The notes: generated by a model not told the origin, from the sequence alone. A stretch of DNA of 64,000 nucleotides from Jacaranda mimosifolia (GCA_018894105.1 CM032123.1:28001744-28065743), one strand, 5' to 3'. Positions 12,869 through 26,913 are shown, counted from the stretch's first letter. Numbers and translations are program-made.

Positions 12869-15800
12869 ATGGAGAGCAACAATTCTATAGAAATGTTTTT
12901 AGATCCAGAGACGGAGTTCTTGGCTTCCAAGGAAGAGAGCGGCAACGAGTGGGAACTCTTCAAAGAAAACGTCCGCCCCTTGAAGCGCGGCCGCAACGTC
13001 CGTCTCCTCAACCAAGCCCTCAAATCCCACTCCCATTCCCAACTCAAGAATTCACTTCTCCACCACCGAAGGTGCTGAAATCAAAACTTCTTTATTCTTC
13101 ATCTATTAATTATTTTGCTTCTGTTCCTTTTTCTCGGCATTAATTGTTCAATTTTGGCGCAAAACAGGAGGTTGATTGAGGCCATTGACGAGTATAAGGG
13201 CAACGACCCTCTTCAGCCCTGGCTCGAGTCAGTAATCATTCCTCGATACAGCTTGACTATGTCGGATCATTTAGTGAACCTTTGATTTCATTTTTTATGC
13301 TCTATAAATAAATCTAACGCGAGTATATTCTTGTTTGGCTTCTTCATGGGAGAGTCGGGGTTTTACCTTCTAAATTCATTATTTTGTTTCTCGCTTTATG
13401 TCCATCCATTCATTTATCATATGATTTGAAAAACTACCGGTTTTGATTTTATGTCATGAGGTTGAAACAATGAAAATACTAGAAAGCTTTTGTGAACTGA
13501 GGGTACTGGCATATGTAATGTCAGACTTATTCTATTCTGGCCAGCTGGAATATTATTTGTTAGTTTTGACATGGCAGGAAAAGTGGATGAGAATGGGATA
13601 GCACTTTTAAGTTGTAAGCATTGGCTGGGCATTCTAAGAGCATAAGAATAATGTAGATGTTGCAAATTCAATATTGCGGAATTACTTATTGGTGATTAGA
13701 AACATATGTAATTATTGATTTACATGATAACTATAATGCATCTAGGTTGTGCAAACTAACTATAGTGAATAGTGTAGAACATTTGTTCCATGGGATTTTG
13801 TTTCTATAATATGCAATTTGCCTTTGAATATTAGTTTTGCATTGAATATACTTGTGTACTCTTAAATCATGGAACATAATCAGCTGATATGAGATTTTCA
13901 GAATTACTAATAACTCCTAGTCTTTCAAAGATGTCCTTATCCATTATCCAATTAATTAATAAAAATTAAGCAATTGAATTCTACTTTCATGGACTATATG
14001 GCCTTTCGTTATTAGCCTGTTGAGTTGCCAATATGCCCTACAATTAACACTTGACAAAAGGAGGTCTTCAATTGTATCAGTGAATATGGCCTAGGAGATC
14101 CGGTTTACCACTTTCAAGTAACTCTTCATATGATGAGAAATAATTCTTCTACATTTTGTCATTTCTCTGCAAAACTTTTCATGGACTTGCCGTAAAAGCA
14201 ATTTTTTACAACAGATAAGGCAGACTTGCACTGCTTTATCTGGACTCTGGAGAAGCATGAAATAGGGGCCCTACTTAGTTTGGAAAAGATTTACGTTTTC
14301 CTCAGTAGAATTGGAAAGATCTGATGTCAAGATCTGAAATGGCATAGAAACTAAGTGCAAGTATTTCAGACTGATGCTCATCAGATCCAAAATGGCATAG
14401 AAACCTAGTGCAAGTGTATCATATTGATGCTCATTAGATCTGAAATGGCATAAATATCGATTGCAAATTATATCATGTTGATGATCTCTTGTGCAAGAGG
14501 CTAGTGTATAAATGATAATCTGATTCTTGTCATGTAACTTAGGTGAAACTTTTTGTATTGTTTATTCAAATGACAAGGCAAGTTACCAAGTAACTTGTTT
14601 TTACTTTCTCTATTTTTTTGATTTTGTGAAATTTTCAAAAGGTGCATCAAATGGGTTCAGGAGACTTTCCCTCCCGGTGGTGACTGCTCCGGATTAGTTG
14701 TGATTTATGAACAATGTGTGCGCACTTTTTGGCATGAAGACCGTTACAAGGATGATCTTCGATACCTGAAAGTTTGGTTGGAATATGTAAGTGTATTTTC
14801 TGCTCTTTCCATTTCATACATATACATTGTGTTTAGATGCTTCTAATGTTTCCTTTCTAATTTGAAATGGTAAAAACAGGCCGAAAATTGTGCTGATGCT
14901 GAAGTCATATATAATTTTCTGGAGGCAAACAAAATTGGAGTAACACATGCGTCATTCTACATTTCCTATGCGTTGCACATGGAACACAAGAAAAAAAATA
15001 AAACTGCAAATGAAATTTTCAACCGTGGGCTATCTATGTAAGCCTCATTCTGTGAGATGCAATAGTTTATTGTAAATGCTTTCAAGTATCTGGAGAAGAA
15101 GGGATTTTGGTGTTCCCTAATTTCCTATTTGTGATGCATATATGCATGAATGAGGCTTCACTTGGTTTTGTAAGTTATGCATCTATGAAGGAGAGGGGGG
15201 TGGGGGATTTAATATATCTCAAATCATTCAGTAAATAAGCACTATATCTTGCATTGATTATCCCCTTGTTAAGGAAATATTAGTTTCTACAAAGGGAATA
15301 TGATTTAAGACATGTATACATGTCATGACTCTTTTGTTCTCTATAAATTGAATAGAAATTTTTTTAAATATCTTCCCGACAGGTTCTTATCAATATATTA
15401 ATGTCCACATTTTAGTCATGATTACTGTTCTTGTAAATAATTCTAGTATTGCTTATTGTGACTTTCAATTTCATGGTCCTATTGATGTCTTCAGCACATT
15501 GTGATTTTAGATCAAAGTATTTACTTTAAGGAGTAAAATCTTTTCATGATGCAATTTTTCCTCTTTATTGCTTTCATCTGTATGCTCAAATTAACTAATG
15601 AAGTTAAATAAACTAGAGAAGAAATTAAGAGAACTTGTCTTATTAGGATTATTTATGTAGAATCTGATTATGTTGCTGAAGTGGAAAATTGAAGGAAATT
15701 TTCAGAAGATTATGTACCTGATAAATTACTTCTTCCCTTTGCCATTTCTCTATGCAACTTAATCCATGTCCATAGCATTTCACCTGCTGCTAAGTCTGAA

Positions 15801-18682
15801 AAAAGAAGGATAATTCTTTCAGTCATCATAACTCTTCTTTTGCAATTGAAAAACTGACGCAACTTTAATTTGTGGGTACTAGGAAGGCTCAACCAGTCGA
15901 AAGTTTGACGGCAGCCTACAAGAAGTTTCTTACTCGTTCCATGAGACAACTGAAAGCTACAGAGGTATGCAAGTTTTGCATATTGGATGCTTTTTCCTTT
16001 TGTTTCCTGTCTTTCTTTGTTGTTTGCTGAACCGGGTGACTCTGTTGACGCTATTGCCAATTAGCAGGAGGACGTGACGGAGAACCAGGTACCAGCTCGA
16101 AGCTTTGGAACTGTGTTGGCTAAAGAAAGAGGTAAGCTATCCATTTATCTTGCTGACTTTTAAAGTTTTTGTAGGTGTCCTACAAAGTCTTTGTTAGCTA
16201 ATACTATCTTGTGATAGCAGGAAACCAAACTTCAGACAGTTCTGATCTTTTCAGGAAAAAACTGAAGCCTGACAGGTTAGAACAGAATTTTTAAGATGTC
16301 TCTGAGGCTACTTGCTTTGCTTTAAAGTTGTAGCTTAACTCCTAATCATTGTATGGTGAATGGAACGACTAAAGTTAACCCTTTTGAATCTCGCCCGCTT
16401 CCGAACAAAAAATTGAACACTCAATGCTTATTAAAAATCCATATCTTCAACATGAGATATTTGCTAGCACCCCAAATCTCTCCAACAAATTACTACTGAA
16501 GATAAGTTTTATTGGGAATACAAACGACTCAGAGTTTTGAAAAAAATTTGAACTTGAGCTCAAACTCAAAATTATTTAACAAAAATTAAGTTCGAACTTG
16601 AACTTACTCACAAAAAGAAAATTAATGGTTAAACTAATTTGTTTGCTATTTAGGATAATATTTTTACTCTTTGATTCTTTCATCATCCTTGTCATTATTA
16701 CTGTTATACGTTATTAATTAAATTACAATGTAGTTCTAAATTATTTTTATTTTATTATAATACTTAACTATTATTATTTTGTAGTACTAGCAGCAGCAGC
16801 AACAGTGAAATAATAGTATTGTTACTTTATTTCAACAAACATTTCTTAATTGATGTAAAATTGTCAATGAATTTTATTTACTGTTATTGCAAATGATTAT
16901 ATTATTAACTTCCGTCACTGTTATTAACAATAAAATAAATACTCTAAATATAAAAAAATGGAAAAGGGAAAAACTAAAGCTTGTGAGCTATCCAACCTCT
17001 ACAGTTGAACTTGAGCTAAACCTTCTTGCGATTTGAAGTTTTGTTCTCAAATTGATAGGGCCAGCAATCCAAGCATTTTGTGTACTTTTATGCATACTGT
17101 GAGTATGCTCTGCATCGTCTTAACCAGATAAAGTGATTATGCCAGTTTTTGAAACCACGGCAGGATAATCTGTTAGTTAGTTAGTCAGTTATTTCATGGG
17201 AGAGCCTTGCCAGGACAAGAAATTGCTGAAGTTATGTTGTATCAGATGATTCTGATGATGCATATATTGGTTGCTCCAAAAATTTTATACATTTGATTTG
17301 ACTGATGCTGTTACTAACAAGATATCATGGAAGCCGGAATGAGATAACATATTTGAGTTTTTTCTGTTAGGGCTCCTGGAGCTACATTGTCCATATTCAA
17401 AGACAGTAGCAGTAGTAGTTCATTCTTGGGTCATCAGCCAGAAATGTCAAAGTTAGACATAAAACCATGGCAGTCACTTGGTGGTCGAGCAGAAAGGAAT
17501 AAAGAGAATAATGCAATTCCTTCCAAGTGGACATCAAATAAGGTACTATTGAAACTGTAATTACTTCAGATCAAGTGTTTCATTGTGCAGCAGATAGTCT
17601 TCTTATGATCAAGTGATTTCTTACAGATTCCTCAGAGACCTGGTCAAAGAATAGCAAGACCGCCTCCAGGTCCATGCATTGAGATCTTTGTGGATGAGGA
17701 ATGCTCTGAGTAAGTGCACAAATACCACAACTTCTTTGGAAGATTGAGGAATACTTAATTATTAGCGTTGGCTCCAAATTTCTTTTTTTCTCATCAATTT
17801 TAAATAGGGTGTTTGGCTAAACTTATTTAAAACAATCTTACAAGCTTCTATATTTTGTAAATTATTTTTGGAGCTTATAAAATCTAGATCTTATTTTTAA
17901 AATAAGTTATTGAAGTATTTGGATAAAATGAGGTTTTACAACTTATAAGATATTAGTAAGAGCAAATTTGTAATTAAAAAATTCTTAAAATTAAAGGAGT
18001 TTGTTAGAATTTTAGAAATAAATTAGAATATCTTCATTTTTCTTGAAGGAGCTCGTAAGATGCTGACATCCTATATAAGCTCCTTTTTAAAAAGATCTAT
18101 CAAATATTTTTTATCATCTTATTAGCTTTTAAATATCTTATAAAATATTTTGAGAAGCTTATAAACTCACCCAAATATCCTCTAATTTCATTTCTCTTTG
18201 GGTTCTTTTTGAATAGAGTTGTTGCTGTAAAAAAGTGAAATGAGTTTGGTGCATTCTGCTGCTTTATTCTGCTCTATTTGCTTACTGATGAAGTAATCTA
18301 TTTATAGACAACATAAACAACAAGACAAAGAGGAGAAGTCTTCAGTTCTGCAGCTCAGACATGGGGATGGTAGAGATCTTAAGAAGTAAGACTCAATCTG
18401 GGAACTTGTTCGCACCAAGGAACCCATTACTAACTCTTATGCTATGTTTGGACCAAGGAAATTAGTGAGGAAAAAGAATGGGAAAATGCAAATATGCAAA
18501 AATTAAAGTATAAAATTATATCATTTACAGTTAATATTTTCTTCACTAAAATCTAAGATCCAAACATTGTATTAGTACCCGATGCAATTTAATGACTCCT
18601 AAATGTTGTTGTTTTCAGGGAAACGGAGTTGCTGAGGGAGAATCCATTGCGCAACTTTCCTCCAAGCGCTCTGCCCAGATAA
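12869..18682 (+). CDS. BUBR1: Spindle-checkpoint protein BUBR1/MAD3-like, no kinase domain
   Basis: Eleven exons: 12869-13071, 13168-13227, 14642-14786, 14880-15037, 15883-15964, 16068-16131, 16221-16275, 17371-17542, 17627-17709, 18308-18385 and 18619-18682. All phases agree and give 387 aa, close to plant BUBR1. The Mad3/BUB1 TPR domain spans about 50-215 and includes PLQPWLECIKWVQETFPPGG and YLKVWLEYAENCADAEVIY. KEN boxes lie at 32-34 (FKENVRPLKRGR) and 300-302 (RNKENN). Two KEN boxes flanking the TPR domain are how Mad3 proteins bind and inhibit APC/C-CDC20 as part of the mitotic checkpoint complex. The protein ends soon after the second half, so there is no BUB1 kinase. Intron 2 (1.4 kb), intron 7 (1.1 kb) and introns 9-10 (with MITEs) enlarge the gene. 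Confidence 0.9.
17806..18181. mobile_element. MITE in BUBR1 intron 9
   Basis: The ends are imperfect inverted repeats: left AGGGTGTTTGGCTAAACTTAT, right read inward AGGATATTTGGGTGAGTTTAT. The element is 376 bp, non-coding, and rich in TTATAAAATATTTT-like words. It is the better-defined copy of the family also found at 10261-10637. The target duplication is unclear. Confidence 0.6.
18440..18571. mobile_element. Small Tourist-like MITE in BUBR1 intron 10 (132 bp)
   Basis: Left end TGCTATGTTTGGA, right end read inward TACAATGTTTGGA, flanked by TTA on both sides (18437-18439 and 18572-18574). The ATGTTTGG core with TTA duplication is shared with 25249-25699. It ends about 47 bp before the last BUBR1 exon. 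Confidence 0.65.
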
Positions 18683-20221
18683 TTATAACACCTTCCCATC
18701 TTTGTATTCTTTTATCGTTGTTGGATCAGCTTACTACTCCAAAGCTTGATCTGGTATTTGTGTGTGTTGTCAAGTGAGGGGAAAAAAACATTTCTGTTTC
18801 AGTTTTATCTTTGTATCGAGTACCACATAATTCTTGATGGGGTTGGAATTTTATCTAATATTTCCATTTGTGTGTAATGTACTGATAATTGTTATATTGT
18901 TGTATTACAGATAATGTAGTTATATGAAGTTGCCTCTTATTCTTACAATATGATTATATAGGGGCCCGTTATACTTGTAGAGATTACGAGAGTGAAAATT
19001 TCTCGTATTCTAAGTACAAAAAAAAAAATGTATAAAAATTAAAAAGAAAGCGTGTCTAATAATAATCTCAAGAAAATAGGACATAAAATTGTTTGAAAGC
19101 TCAATCAGCTGAAAATCGCTACCAAAAAATCAAGAAAGAAAAGAACTTCCAATAAATTCTGAATAACCCTCTAATGATGTTGCATTGCAAGAGTTTTGAC
19201 GTGGTATTTGAAGTAACAAATGATTACTCTCAAGTAACTATTTTTCTGGAAAATGATATTGCAACTATTTTTTCTTTTTTTACATATGTTGAAATAATTG
19301 AATTTCTAATTTTAACACTTTAAGTGTTTAAATTTAAGAGAAAATTGAATATATATCATAATTACTAAACATCTTTTGAATTTTTAGGAATTATAAAACA
19401 AATTTCATTGATCTTATTATTTTTATTTTTAGAAGAAAAAAATTAAAATTTTAAATTTTTATCAATTTAATTAATTCTATCTCATTTAAGTGTTTAAATT
19501 TAAAATTAAATTTAATAAAGCAAACAAATAATAGATTTGAAACAAATCAAGCCGGAAAATAGACCGTTATGGAGTATCTATTTATACTATTATAAAAACA
19601 AAGGTTATTTTGTATATAAAATAGAAGTTATTTGTGGTTTTTTACATAATTTACTTTTCAATTATTCCTGCAACTAAATTGGATAATGTAGTTTGATTTA
19701 AAATGGAGAATTCAGTACAAAAAGTTGATTTGAAAATCAAATTTACTAATATTCTAAATTTCTCCTTTAAGTTACTCTTTAGAAGTGATGATTCAATAAG
19801 GTCATAATTATATTTTTCACAAAATCTATAAACCCACAAGTTTGTTAATTTTATCTTTTATTATTTTCTTTATTATATCAAAATATCCAACACAATTTTT
19901 ATTTTACTTATAATTTAAATTATTTTATATATTAATTTTAAATAATTCAAAAAGTAGTTTTATGCGCACAAAAAAATGGATGTAACAGCTAGTGACTTTA
20001 TAGGCAGCAAGGGAGGGGTATTTCTGTCAGTTTGGATTCCGGCTTTCTTACCTGTGCATGCTCTTTCCCACAACTTAACTGTGGTAGAAGCCATTCTCAG
20101 TTCCATACAAATTCCCGCAAAAATTAGGGCTTTTCCACTTTTCAAATCCTACATGAATCGATTATTTTCCTCCCTATTGATCCTACATCGAAATTCGACT
20201 GAGTAATTCGATCTATAAATA
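18683..20221. other. Intergenic region BUBR1 - U2AF35 with a Helitron-like 5' end
   Basis: The first few hundred bases are the likely BUBR1 3' UTR. From about 19577 the sequence TCTATTTATACTATTATAA with a following AAAACAAAGG resembles plant Helitron 5' termini. I could not find a matching 3' end, so the element is partial or diverged. The last 250 bp before 20222 should be the U2AF35 promoter and 5' UTR. Confidence 0.4.
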
Positions 20222-21046
20222 ATGGCGGAGCACTTGGCTTCCATATTCGGAACGGAGAAAGACCGTGTGAACTGTCCGTTCTACTTCAAGATTGGCGCTT
20301 GCCGTCACGGCGACCGCTGCTCTCGTCTCCACAACCGTCCCACGATATCTCCCACCCTTCTGTTGTCGAATATGTACCACCGCCCCGACATGATCACCCC
20401 AGGCGTCGACGCCCAAGGCCAGCCCATGGACCCCCGCAAGATCCAGGAGCATTTTGAGGACTTCTACGAGGACATCTTTGAGGAGCTCAGCAAATTTGGC
20501 GAAATCGAGAGCCTCAACGTCTGCGACAACCTCGCAGACCACATGATCGGAAATGTCTATGTCCAGTTCAAGGAGGAGGATCGAGCTGCTGCTGCTTTGA
20601 ATGCCTTGCAGGGAAGGTATTACTCAGGCCGTCCAATCATCGCCGACTTTTCACCTGTCACCGATTTTCGTGAGGCCACCTGTAGGCAATTCGAGGAGAA
20701 TAATTGCAACCGCGGCGGCTATTGCAATTTTATGCATGTTAAGATGATCGGTAGGGAACTGAGGAGGAAGTTGTTTGGGACGCGCCGCAGCAGGTTCTGG
20801 GGCAGTAGGAGCCGCAGCAGGAGCGTGAGTCCCCCGCATTACCATAGGCGAGAGAGGGAAAGGGAGAGGGATTATGACAGGCGGGATTTCCACGGGGGTG
20901 GGAAGAGGAGTGGAGGTGACAGGTATGGGGGAAGATATGAGAGTGAAAGGAAAAGACATGGAGGGAGTCCGGTGAGGGAAGGGAGTGAGGAGCGTAGAGC
21001 TAGGATTGAGCAGTGGAATAGGGAGAGGGAGGAGAGGGGACAGTGA
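20222..21046 (+). CDS. U2AF35: U2AF small subunit (U2AF35), splicing factor
   Basis: An uninterrupted coding region of 274 aa. U2AF35 is the nuclear factor that reads the AG of the 3' splice site together with U2AF65. The layout is diagnostic: CCCH zinc finger 1 (C18, C27, C33, H37), the U2AF-homology RRM at about 45-145 ([20 protein letters not shown]), CCCH zinc finger 2 (C154, C162, C168, H172), and an Arg/Ser-Gly tail from about 190 with [10 protein letters not shown] and [13 protein letters not shown]. The serine after C33 (S34) corresponds to the residue often altered in human U2AF1 disease. An intronless coding region is usual for plant U2AF35. The ATG 20222 gives the conserved [18 protein letters not shown] start. 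Confidence 0.96.
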   Translation: MAEHLASIFGTEKDRVNCPFYFKIGACRHGDRCSRLHNRPTISPTLLLSNMYHRPDMITPGVDAQGQPMDPRKIQEHFEDFYEDIFEELSKFGEIESLNVCDNLADHMIGNVYVQFKEEDRAAAALNALQGRYYSGRPIIADFSPVTDFREATCRQFEENNCNRGGYCNFMHVKMIGRELRRKLFGTRRSRFWGSRSRSRSVSPPHYHRRERERERDYDRRDFHGGGKRSGGDRYGGRYESERKRHGGSPVREGSEERRARIEQWNREREERGQ

Positions 21047-22787
21047 TACTGTTGGAACTTTTGCCCCTTTTTATCTTATTCTTGGCATTGCTGTAGTTTG
21101 GCTGTCTAGAATGCTACTTAGAAACCACATGTGCACTTAGTAACTTTAGGTGTATGTTTGTCTTTCTATGGGATAAAAGTTGAAGATTTAGCTGATGTAT
21201 CCATGAGCATTCTGTTTTGTCTAAAATGAATCAGTTCTGAATCGAGGCTACTGTTTGTGGCTGTTTTTATGAGGGCTTAACATGCTTGTCCCTATAATCT
21301 GCTGCTTATATATATGTTTATTGTCATTCCTCACTGCTCATAGTGCTTGCAATTTGTCTTGGCTTATCTATTGCTTTTTCCATTTTTGAATTCTTTTTAT
21401 GTTAATTGTGAACTTGTTTTTGATTAAATACCATCCCTATATTAGTACCAGTTAAGATACTTAACTTCGGTCGATGTATCAACTTCCTTAGTCAATTTTC
21501 TGCTGGTGTAGTGGAAAAATGTGTGTCCTGCATACTGGGGTAAAAACTTTTTCTATCTTAGGAATGATGACTTGGTGAATGTTTTTATATGCCTGAGCTC
21601 AAACTATGGAGGATCTATGGGATGAATGTATACTGTGAGAAGATAATAAGCAAGACTTTTTTTCCATAATCCAAAATCCATATTGAAGTCAAGTTTGATT
21701 GTAGCTTGCTGGTGGAGCCACCTGCTTTTAACCGGGTGGTTGTACATTCAAATCCATCCCTGGGAGAATTTTGAAGTGAGATGTGGCCAAACAACCTGCA
21801 ATCAGCGCAGATTCCTTCGGTCCATTTGCTGGTAAGCTTCCATGCCATATAAGCTTACGTGTAACATAGTGGATCATTTTTCTAAGCTTCTTTCTATAAT
21901 AATTTGTTATAGTGTTTTAGTTCTTTTAAGCTGGTAAGCATCAGAAGTTGGGGTGCATGAATTTGAAAGGGAATGTAATGTTCACAGTTTCTTCAATAGT
22001 CAACTTTTCTATATAGCTTCTGTCTGTTTTTGTATGGATAACACAAGCGTTGTTGTGTTGCGTCATCGTTTTATACACATGTTTCTACATGCATATATCC
22101 CCTTTCATACTTGGCGTAGAGGATGATCATTGAAAAGCAGTAATTTGGTCCAGAAGTGTTCAAAGTGACCACTTTCTGAATTGTTTGTTCTAGCATTAGC
22201 TGTGTGACATTTAACAAGTTTTTTATAGCTGCTGGTTTCACCAACATAAAATACCTTTTCTTCATGCCAGAATATTGCAATTCTTCAGATCCTTGTTGTC
22301 ATGAGATGCCAAATTTCGCTGGAAGAAATCCGTATCTGTTATTGGATTTGAACGAGAAACAAACAAGCATCATATGCTTGTTTCTTTCTATACAAACATG
22401 CCAATTTTTTTTATTTTTTCAATTTACAAACTTGCCAAATGACATGTCGAATGTCTGTTGCCGGTTATCAATATGTTTTAATGAGATATATATAGATAAC
22501 TTGGACAAAGTTTGAGTTTTGAGATGTTTACCTTCTTCATGAATAATACAGTTGGGTTAACAAGAAGACCTTACTTGAGGTTTATTTGATATATTAAGAG
22601 ATCTCCTCTGTGGTATATCCAATTATATTTATTTTTCTTAAAATTAACATTTATTAAGAAATATCTATGACATATTAGATGGAATATAATAGATAGAACA
22701 TTTGTCATTCGTCAAAATATAGAGTAGGTTTTATTGAGATTTATTCATTATACAGTGGTGTCTTTATATTATGTGTCCAATTACAAG
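21047..22787. other. 3' flank of U2AF35, no gene seen
   Basis: The first part is the probable 3' UTR. The rest shows no coding frame with a recognisable domain and no clear repeat. The frames at 21615-21848 and 22204-22515 look like chance frames. Confidence 0.5.
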
Positions 22788-25221
22788 TGTAACACCCCGA
22801 ATTTTGAGATACTAAATAAAATAAAATATGAAAGTAATAAGCTCGACTAGATTAATTTTTAATTGGATTCAATTACAATCTAGAATTAAAAATTTGTAAT
22901 CAAGGGTTTAAATTATAAATAAGAGAAGGACTTGATTTCATACAATTATAGAATTTAGGGTCAATGTGGGTGAATCAAAAGTCGGAGGATTCCAGAATAA
23001 TTATAATTGGACCCAATTGCTTAAAAATAGAAATCTTAGGGATCAATGTGCAAGAATTAAAAGTTAAAGTATTTAATTGAAACTTAGGGGACTAAACTGA
23101 AAGGCGGTCAAAAGTCTCGAGATGCAATTGAAGTCGGTCAGAAATTTTAGGGGTCACAGTGAAGAAGTCGAAAAATGTTTTATATATATAGAAAGGAGGA
23201 CAAAAATTTATTAAATTCTCAAAAACTACCCCAAACCCACTCTAGTGGCGAAACGCCGGAAAACCATCGAAACTCGTCTGGACTGTTCTCGGCTTGAAAT
23301 TGAATCTCGATTCGATTCAATTTGGGTATATTTCAATAATTGAATTTTAATTCGATTAATTTGCCGAATGTAATTGAATTTTTGGATTAAAGCCTAATTA
23401 TGATATGAACTAAAATTATTAAACTAGAGTTTAGTTCAAGTTGTGGATTGGTCTTATAATTGTTATAGTGTTGAACTCAATCGACTTAAAAGGATTATTG
23501 GATTACCATTAGGACCTTAAGTAAGATTTTTACAACTTGTTTACCGATTTGTTAAGTTAAGAACGGTGATATATTATTATCATCTTAAATATTTGAGTAT
23601 GACATGAGAATTGAGAAAATTGTGACTAAATTAGTAAAGTAACTTACGAACTTGATAAAAACGTTTAAGTACATTAAGAGTTATGGTTCAGAAATCCACA
23701 ATGTTGATTTAGATTATTTTATTCTGAATTTTGAACTGATTGGGAAACCAGGACATAGACACTCCAAACAATTAAGAATTACTATATTTAGTTGTCTTAA
23801 GTATTTAAGTGAAACAGAGATTAACAGAATTGCACAGAATAACCTTGAGTTTGATTAAGTCATTAACTATAATTATACTTAAGACTCAAAGGATTAATAG
23901 GATAATAACTCGGGTTATCTTATGGCAAATCTCGATTCGATTAAGAAGTCAAGGCTTGAGTGTTCGTACAACTAGGAATTCCTTTGCATTTGCCAAGTGA
24001 GTTTATACTCAATAGTATGAGATTCATTTGCTGGGGAAAGAACATATATACTTGTTAATATATCCTGGTCGTTTGCTTCCTTTTAATTTCTATGTTGAAA
24101 ATAGTACTCCACATCGCCCTTTTATATTTAGTGCTTTTGTTGATATTGATTGATATCGTTTTACCTGACATTTGGCGATTGTGTTGAGGAAGTTGAAAAG
24201 TGATTTCGAAATATATATATATATATATTTTACCCGCCACGTCTAGCTTAAAACCAGTTTGGGCTGAATTAGTGATTTCATACTTAACATGGCGAAGTGG
24301 CGTATTAAGTGACATGTTGTTGGACATATTCAGTGATATCAGTGATTATACATAATACCCTTGGGGTGGGCCCTGGGATCGATTACGAAAGACAGCCGAG
24401 CGGGACAGATTGATAGTGATAGTGATAGATCTTTCGGCTAATACCCGTGCACGATGCACATATAATCCCTACTCAGTAGGCCAGCTGAAGGTAGCCGCCT
24501 ATGAGTGGGATCAGGAATGCGGCTGGCCATGCCTAGTGAGTGATTAAGTGTCTGAGCCGATCACTTGGTACTTTGGAGAAATAAGAATTTTCGTGTTTTC
24601 GAAAGTGGAGTGATAATGTAGGAGATCAACCAACAGCAAAAGTGTGAAAGTAATTATTAATTTTATTTTATGCTTGAAATTCAAGTATTTGACACAAACC
24701 TAGTGATTATTCAAGTGACATATCGACCCCTTGTGATCGTAATTGTGATTTAAACTTTTGTGAGAGACAGTGGATTTGTGAAGTCTTATCACTGGTATGG
24801 GACGGTGGTGAGATGGATCACTCTAAATCTTGACTAAAATCTTCTCTCACGCTTTTGAGAATTTAATGCTTCTATTTGTTGCATATATAATATTTGAGAA
24901 ACTTACAACTCTATTGTTAGTGCTAAACTATCTCACTAAATCATTCGAACTTACGTTTTATTATTATTCTCCATTCTTTCCAAATAAGGACGAGTGATGA
25001 AGATACACTAGCCCAAACGACACATGAGATAATGAGAGTGATAGAAGTGCTAAGTGTAATTCATGATATTTTGGTTCACAGTTGAACCTCTAGCGAGTGT
25101 TGCCTGTAGAAATTAAATGCTTTGGATTTGATGAATGTACTCTTTGTTATTTAGAAGACTCGTAGTATAGAGTGGGTAGCGCCTCGTACGAGAGCAGGCA
25201 TCTCCCGATCGGGGCGTTACA
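22788..25221. mobile_element. Solo LTR of a Ty3/gypsy-type retrotransposon (2434 bp)
   Basis: It begins TGTAACACCCCG and ends CGGGGCGTTACA, so the ends are inverted repeats with the canonical TG...CA. The 5 bp on each side are identical, ACAAG (22783-22787 and 25222-25226), as integrase makes. TGTAACACCCCGA is a common start for LTRs of plant Ty3/gypsy chromovirus-type elements. A TATATATATAG promoter-like box is near 23178. No gag-pol frame lies inside or beside it, so the internal region and one LTR were lost, presumably by LTR-LTR recombination. The lineage assignment is inference; the solo LTR structure is seen directly. Confidence 0.88.
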
Positions 25222-25248
25222 ACAAGACTCTCTTTTGAGGATCCTTTA

Positions 25249-25699
25249 GGTAATGTTTGGATATGAATTATATGTTTTGGAAGAATGAGTTTTGGGAGTG
25301 GGGTTGAGGAGTGCGAAATTTGTGTTGAGGAATGTGATGTATGTTTTGGGAATAGTTAGAAAATTATTTTGGGGAGTTTTGGTATGATTGTTTATGTTTT
25401 TGGAGGAGATAATTTCTACTGTAGTAGTCAAATCAATATTTTTTTGTTGGGATTTTGAGGTGAAAATGGAATTGAATAATCATTTTTATTGTAAAAATAA
25501 TAATAATAAAATATATAATATGTATATGTGATGATTGGATATTATTTTTTTAATTGTAAAAATAATGATAAAATATTATGGTATGTATATGTATGTATAT
25601 GGGGTTTTTGGTAATAAGCCAATTGATTTGAGGGGGTATTTTAGGAATTAGAATGTGTTGTTTTGGCAAAAAAGTGATACAATGTAACCAAACATAGCC
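25249..25699. mobile_element. Tourist-like MITE, 451 bp
   Basis: Left end GGTAATGTTTGGATA, right end read inward GGCTATGTTTGGTTA, flanked by TTA on both sides (25246-25248 and 25700-25702). It lies 22 bp to the right of the solo LTR duplication. Two diverged inverted copies of the same family occur near 31020-31369 and 31485-31715. Confidence 0.65.
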
Positions 25700-26327
25700 T
25701 TAGTCTTTTCCGAAAAAATAAAAGTGAAAAATATTTTAATTATTTACAAGTTGATCTTAACCATCAATTACTCATATAACATATAAATTTATGTCTAATT
25801 TTAAATTTAGTTTAGTTAGATTATACTTGATTTCAAACTAAAATTAAGATTGATAATCCATCTACTTTTTCTTCTTTCCTCATAATAATCATTTAGAGCA
25901 AGGTGCTCCCCAGAGACAACCACGAGCAAAGGTATCTAGACTTTTAAGGGGATTAAAAGAATAATTTAATAATATCTACTTATAAGAAATTTAAGTATAA
26001 TATATAATTTTTTTATTTCATTCTAATTCATGGTATAGAATATAATTTCAAAAGTAACAAATAGCAGGATAGAAAACATATGCATGCTTAATCAAATTTA
26101 ATAGCATAATTTTTAGAAGAGATATATACTAAAGATGAGACTCTTCACTATAATTATAGTTCTGAAATATCAATAAAGATAGTAATATTTCAAAGTTTAT
26201 AGATTTTATAGAGTTTTTCTTTTCTATATTTACACACTACACATGTTAAGAATTCATTAAAATTTGAATTTCAAATCTCACATACATAAAACTCTATAAA
26301 GTTATAAGTTTGCCATTAAACTATATA

Positions 26328-26593
26328 GGGCTACTTTGGTTGGATTTTAAATTATCTCATGATTATTTATCATGTGATAATTTGTGTGATTTTTTATCAT
26401 TGTGGTATAATTTGACTGGCATGATAAATAAACTCATGGGGTAGCAGATTAATTTATCATGAGAATTTCACATATAAATACGAACTTCTAATTTTCATGA
26501 GGTTTTGAGTGTTTATTGTCACTCAAACCAAATAAATGATAAGATGGGATAAAAACATTGTATCCCACTTTATCATTCTAACAAAACAAGCCC
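26328..26593. mobile_element. MITE-like element, 266 bp
   Basis: Left GGGCTACTTTGGTTGGATTTT, right read inward GGGCTTGTTTTGTTAGAATG, flanked by ATA on both sides. Internal words such as ATTATCTCATGATTATTTATC are partly self-complementary. The terminal match is imperfect, so this is tentative. Confidence 0.45.
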
Positions 26594-26913
26594 ATACTAT
26601 CTTGAAGGTAAAGTTGGATTTTTCAAATTTATTTTAAATGGTATCATTTGCTTTTATTTTTCTTTTCCTTTCTTTTGCGTTTTTTTTTTTCCGGTAGCGA
26701 ATATATGACGAAAAAGACAATTTATAAAAAGATATTAAAGTTGGCAAAAGTAAATATTAGTATATTAGACATATTACGGGCATATTCGTATATTGAATAT
26801 AAGTATGAGGTCCGTAATTTACTCCTAATAATTTGCTAATAATCCCCAAGAGCATTTTTTTTGTTAAATTTCACTAAATTACGACTCTAGTCTACAATTC
26901 CAAAAACAAAGGC

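Noticed and set aside
20213..20959. Minus-strand ORFs of 102-109 aa opposite U2AF35
   Set aside because: Antisense shadows of a GC-richer coding exon.
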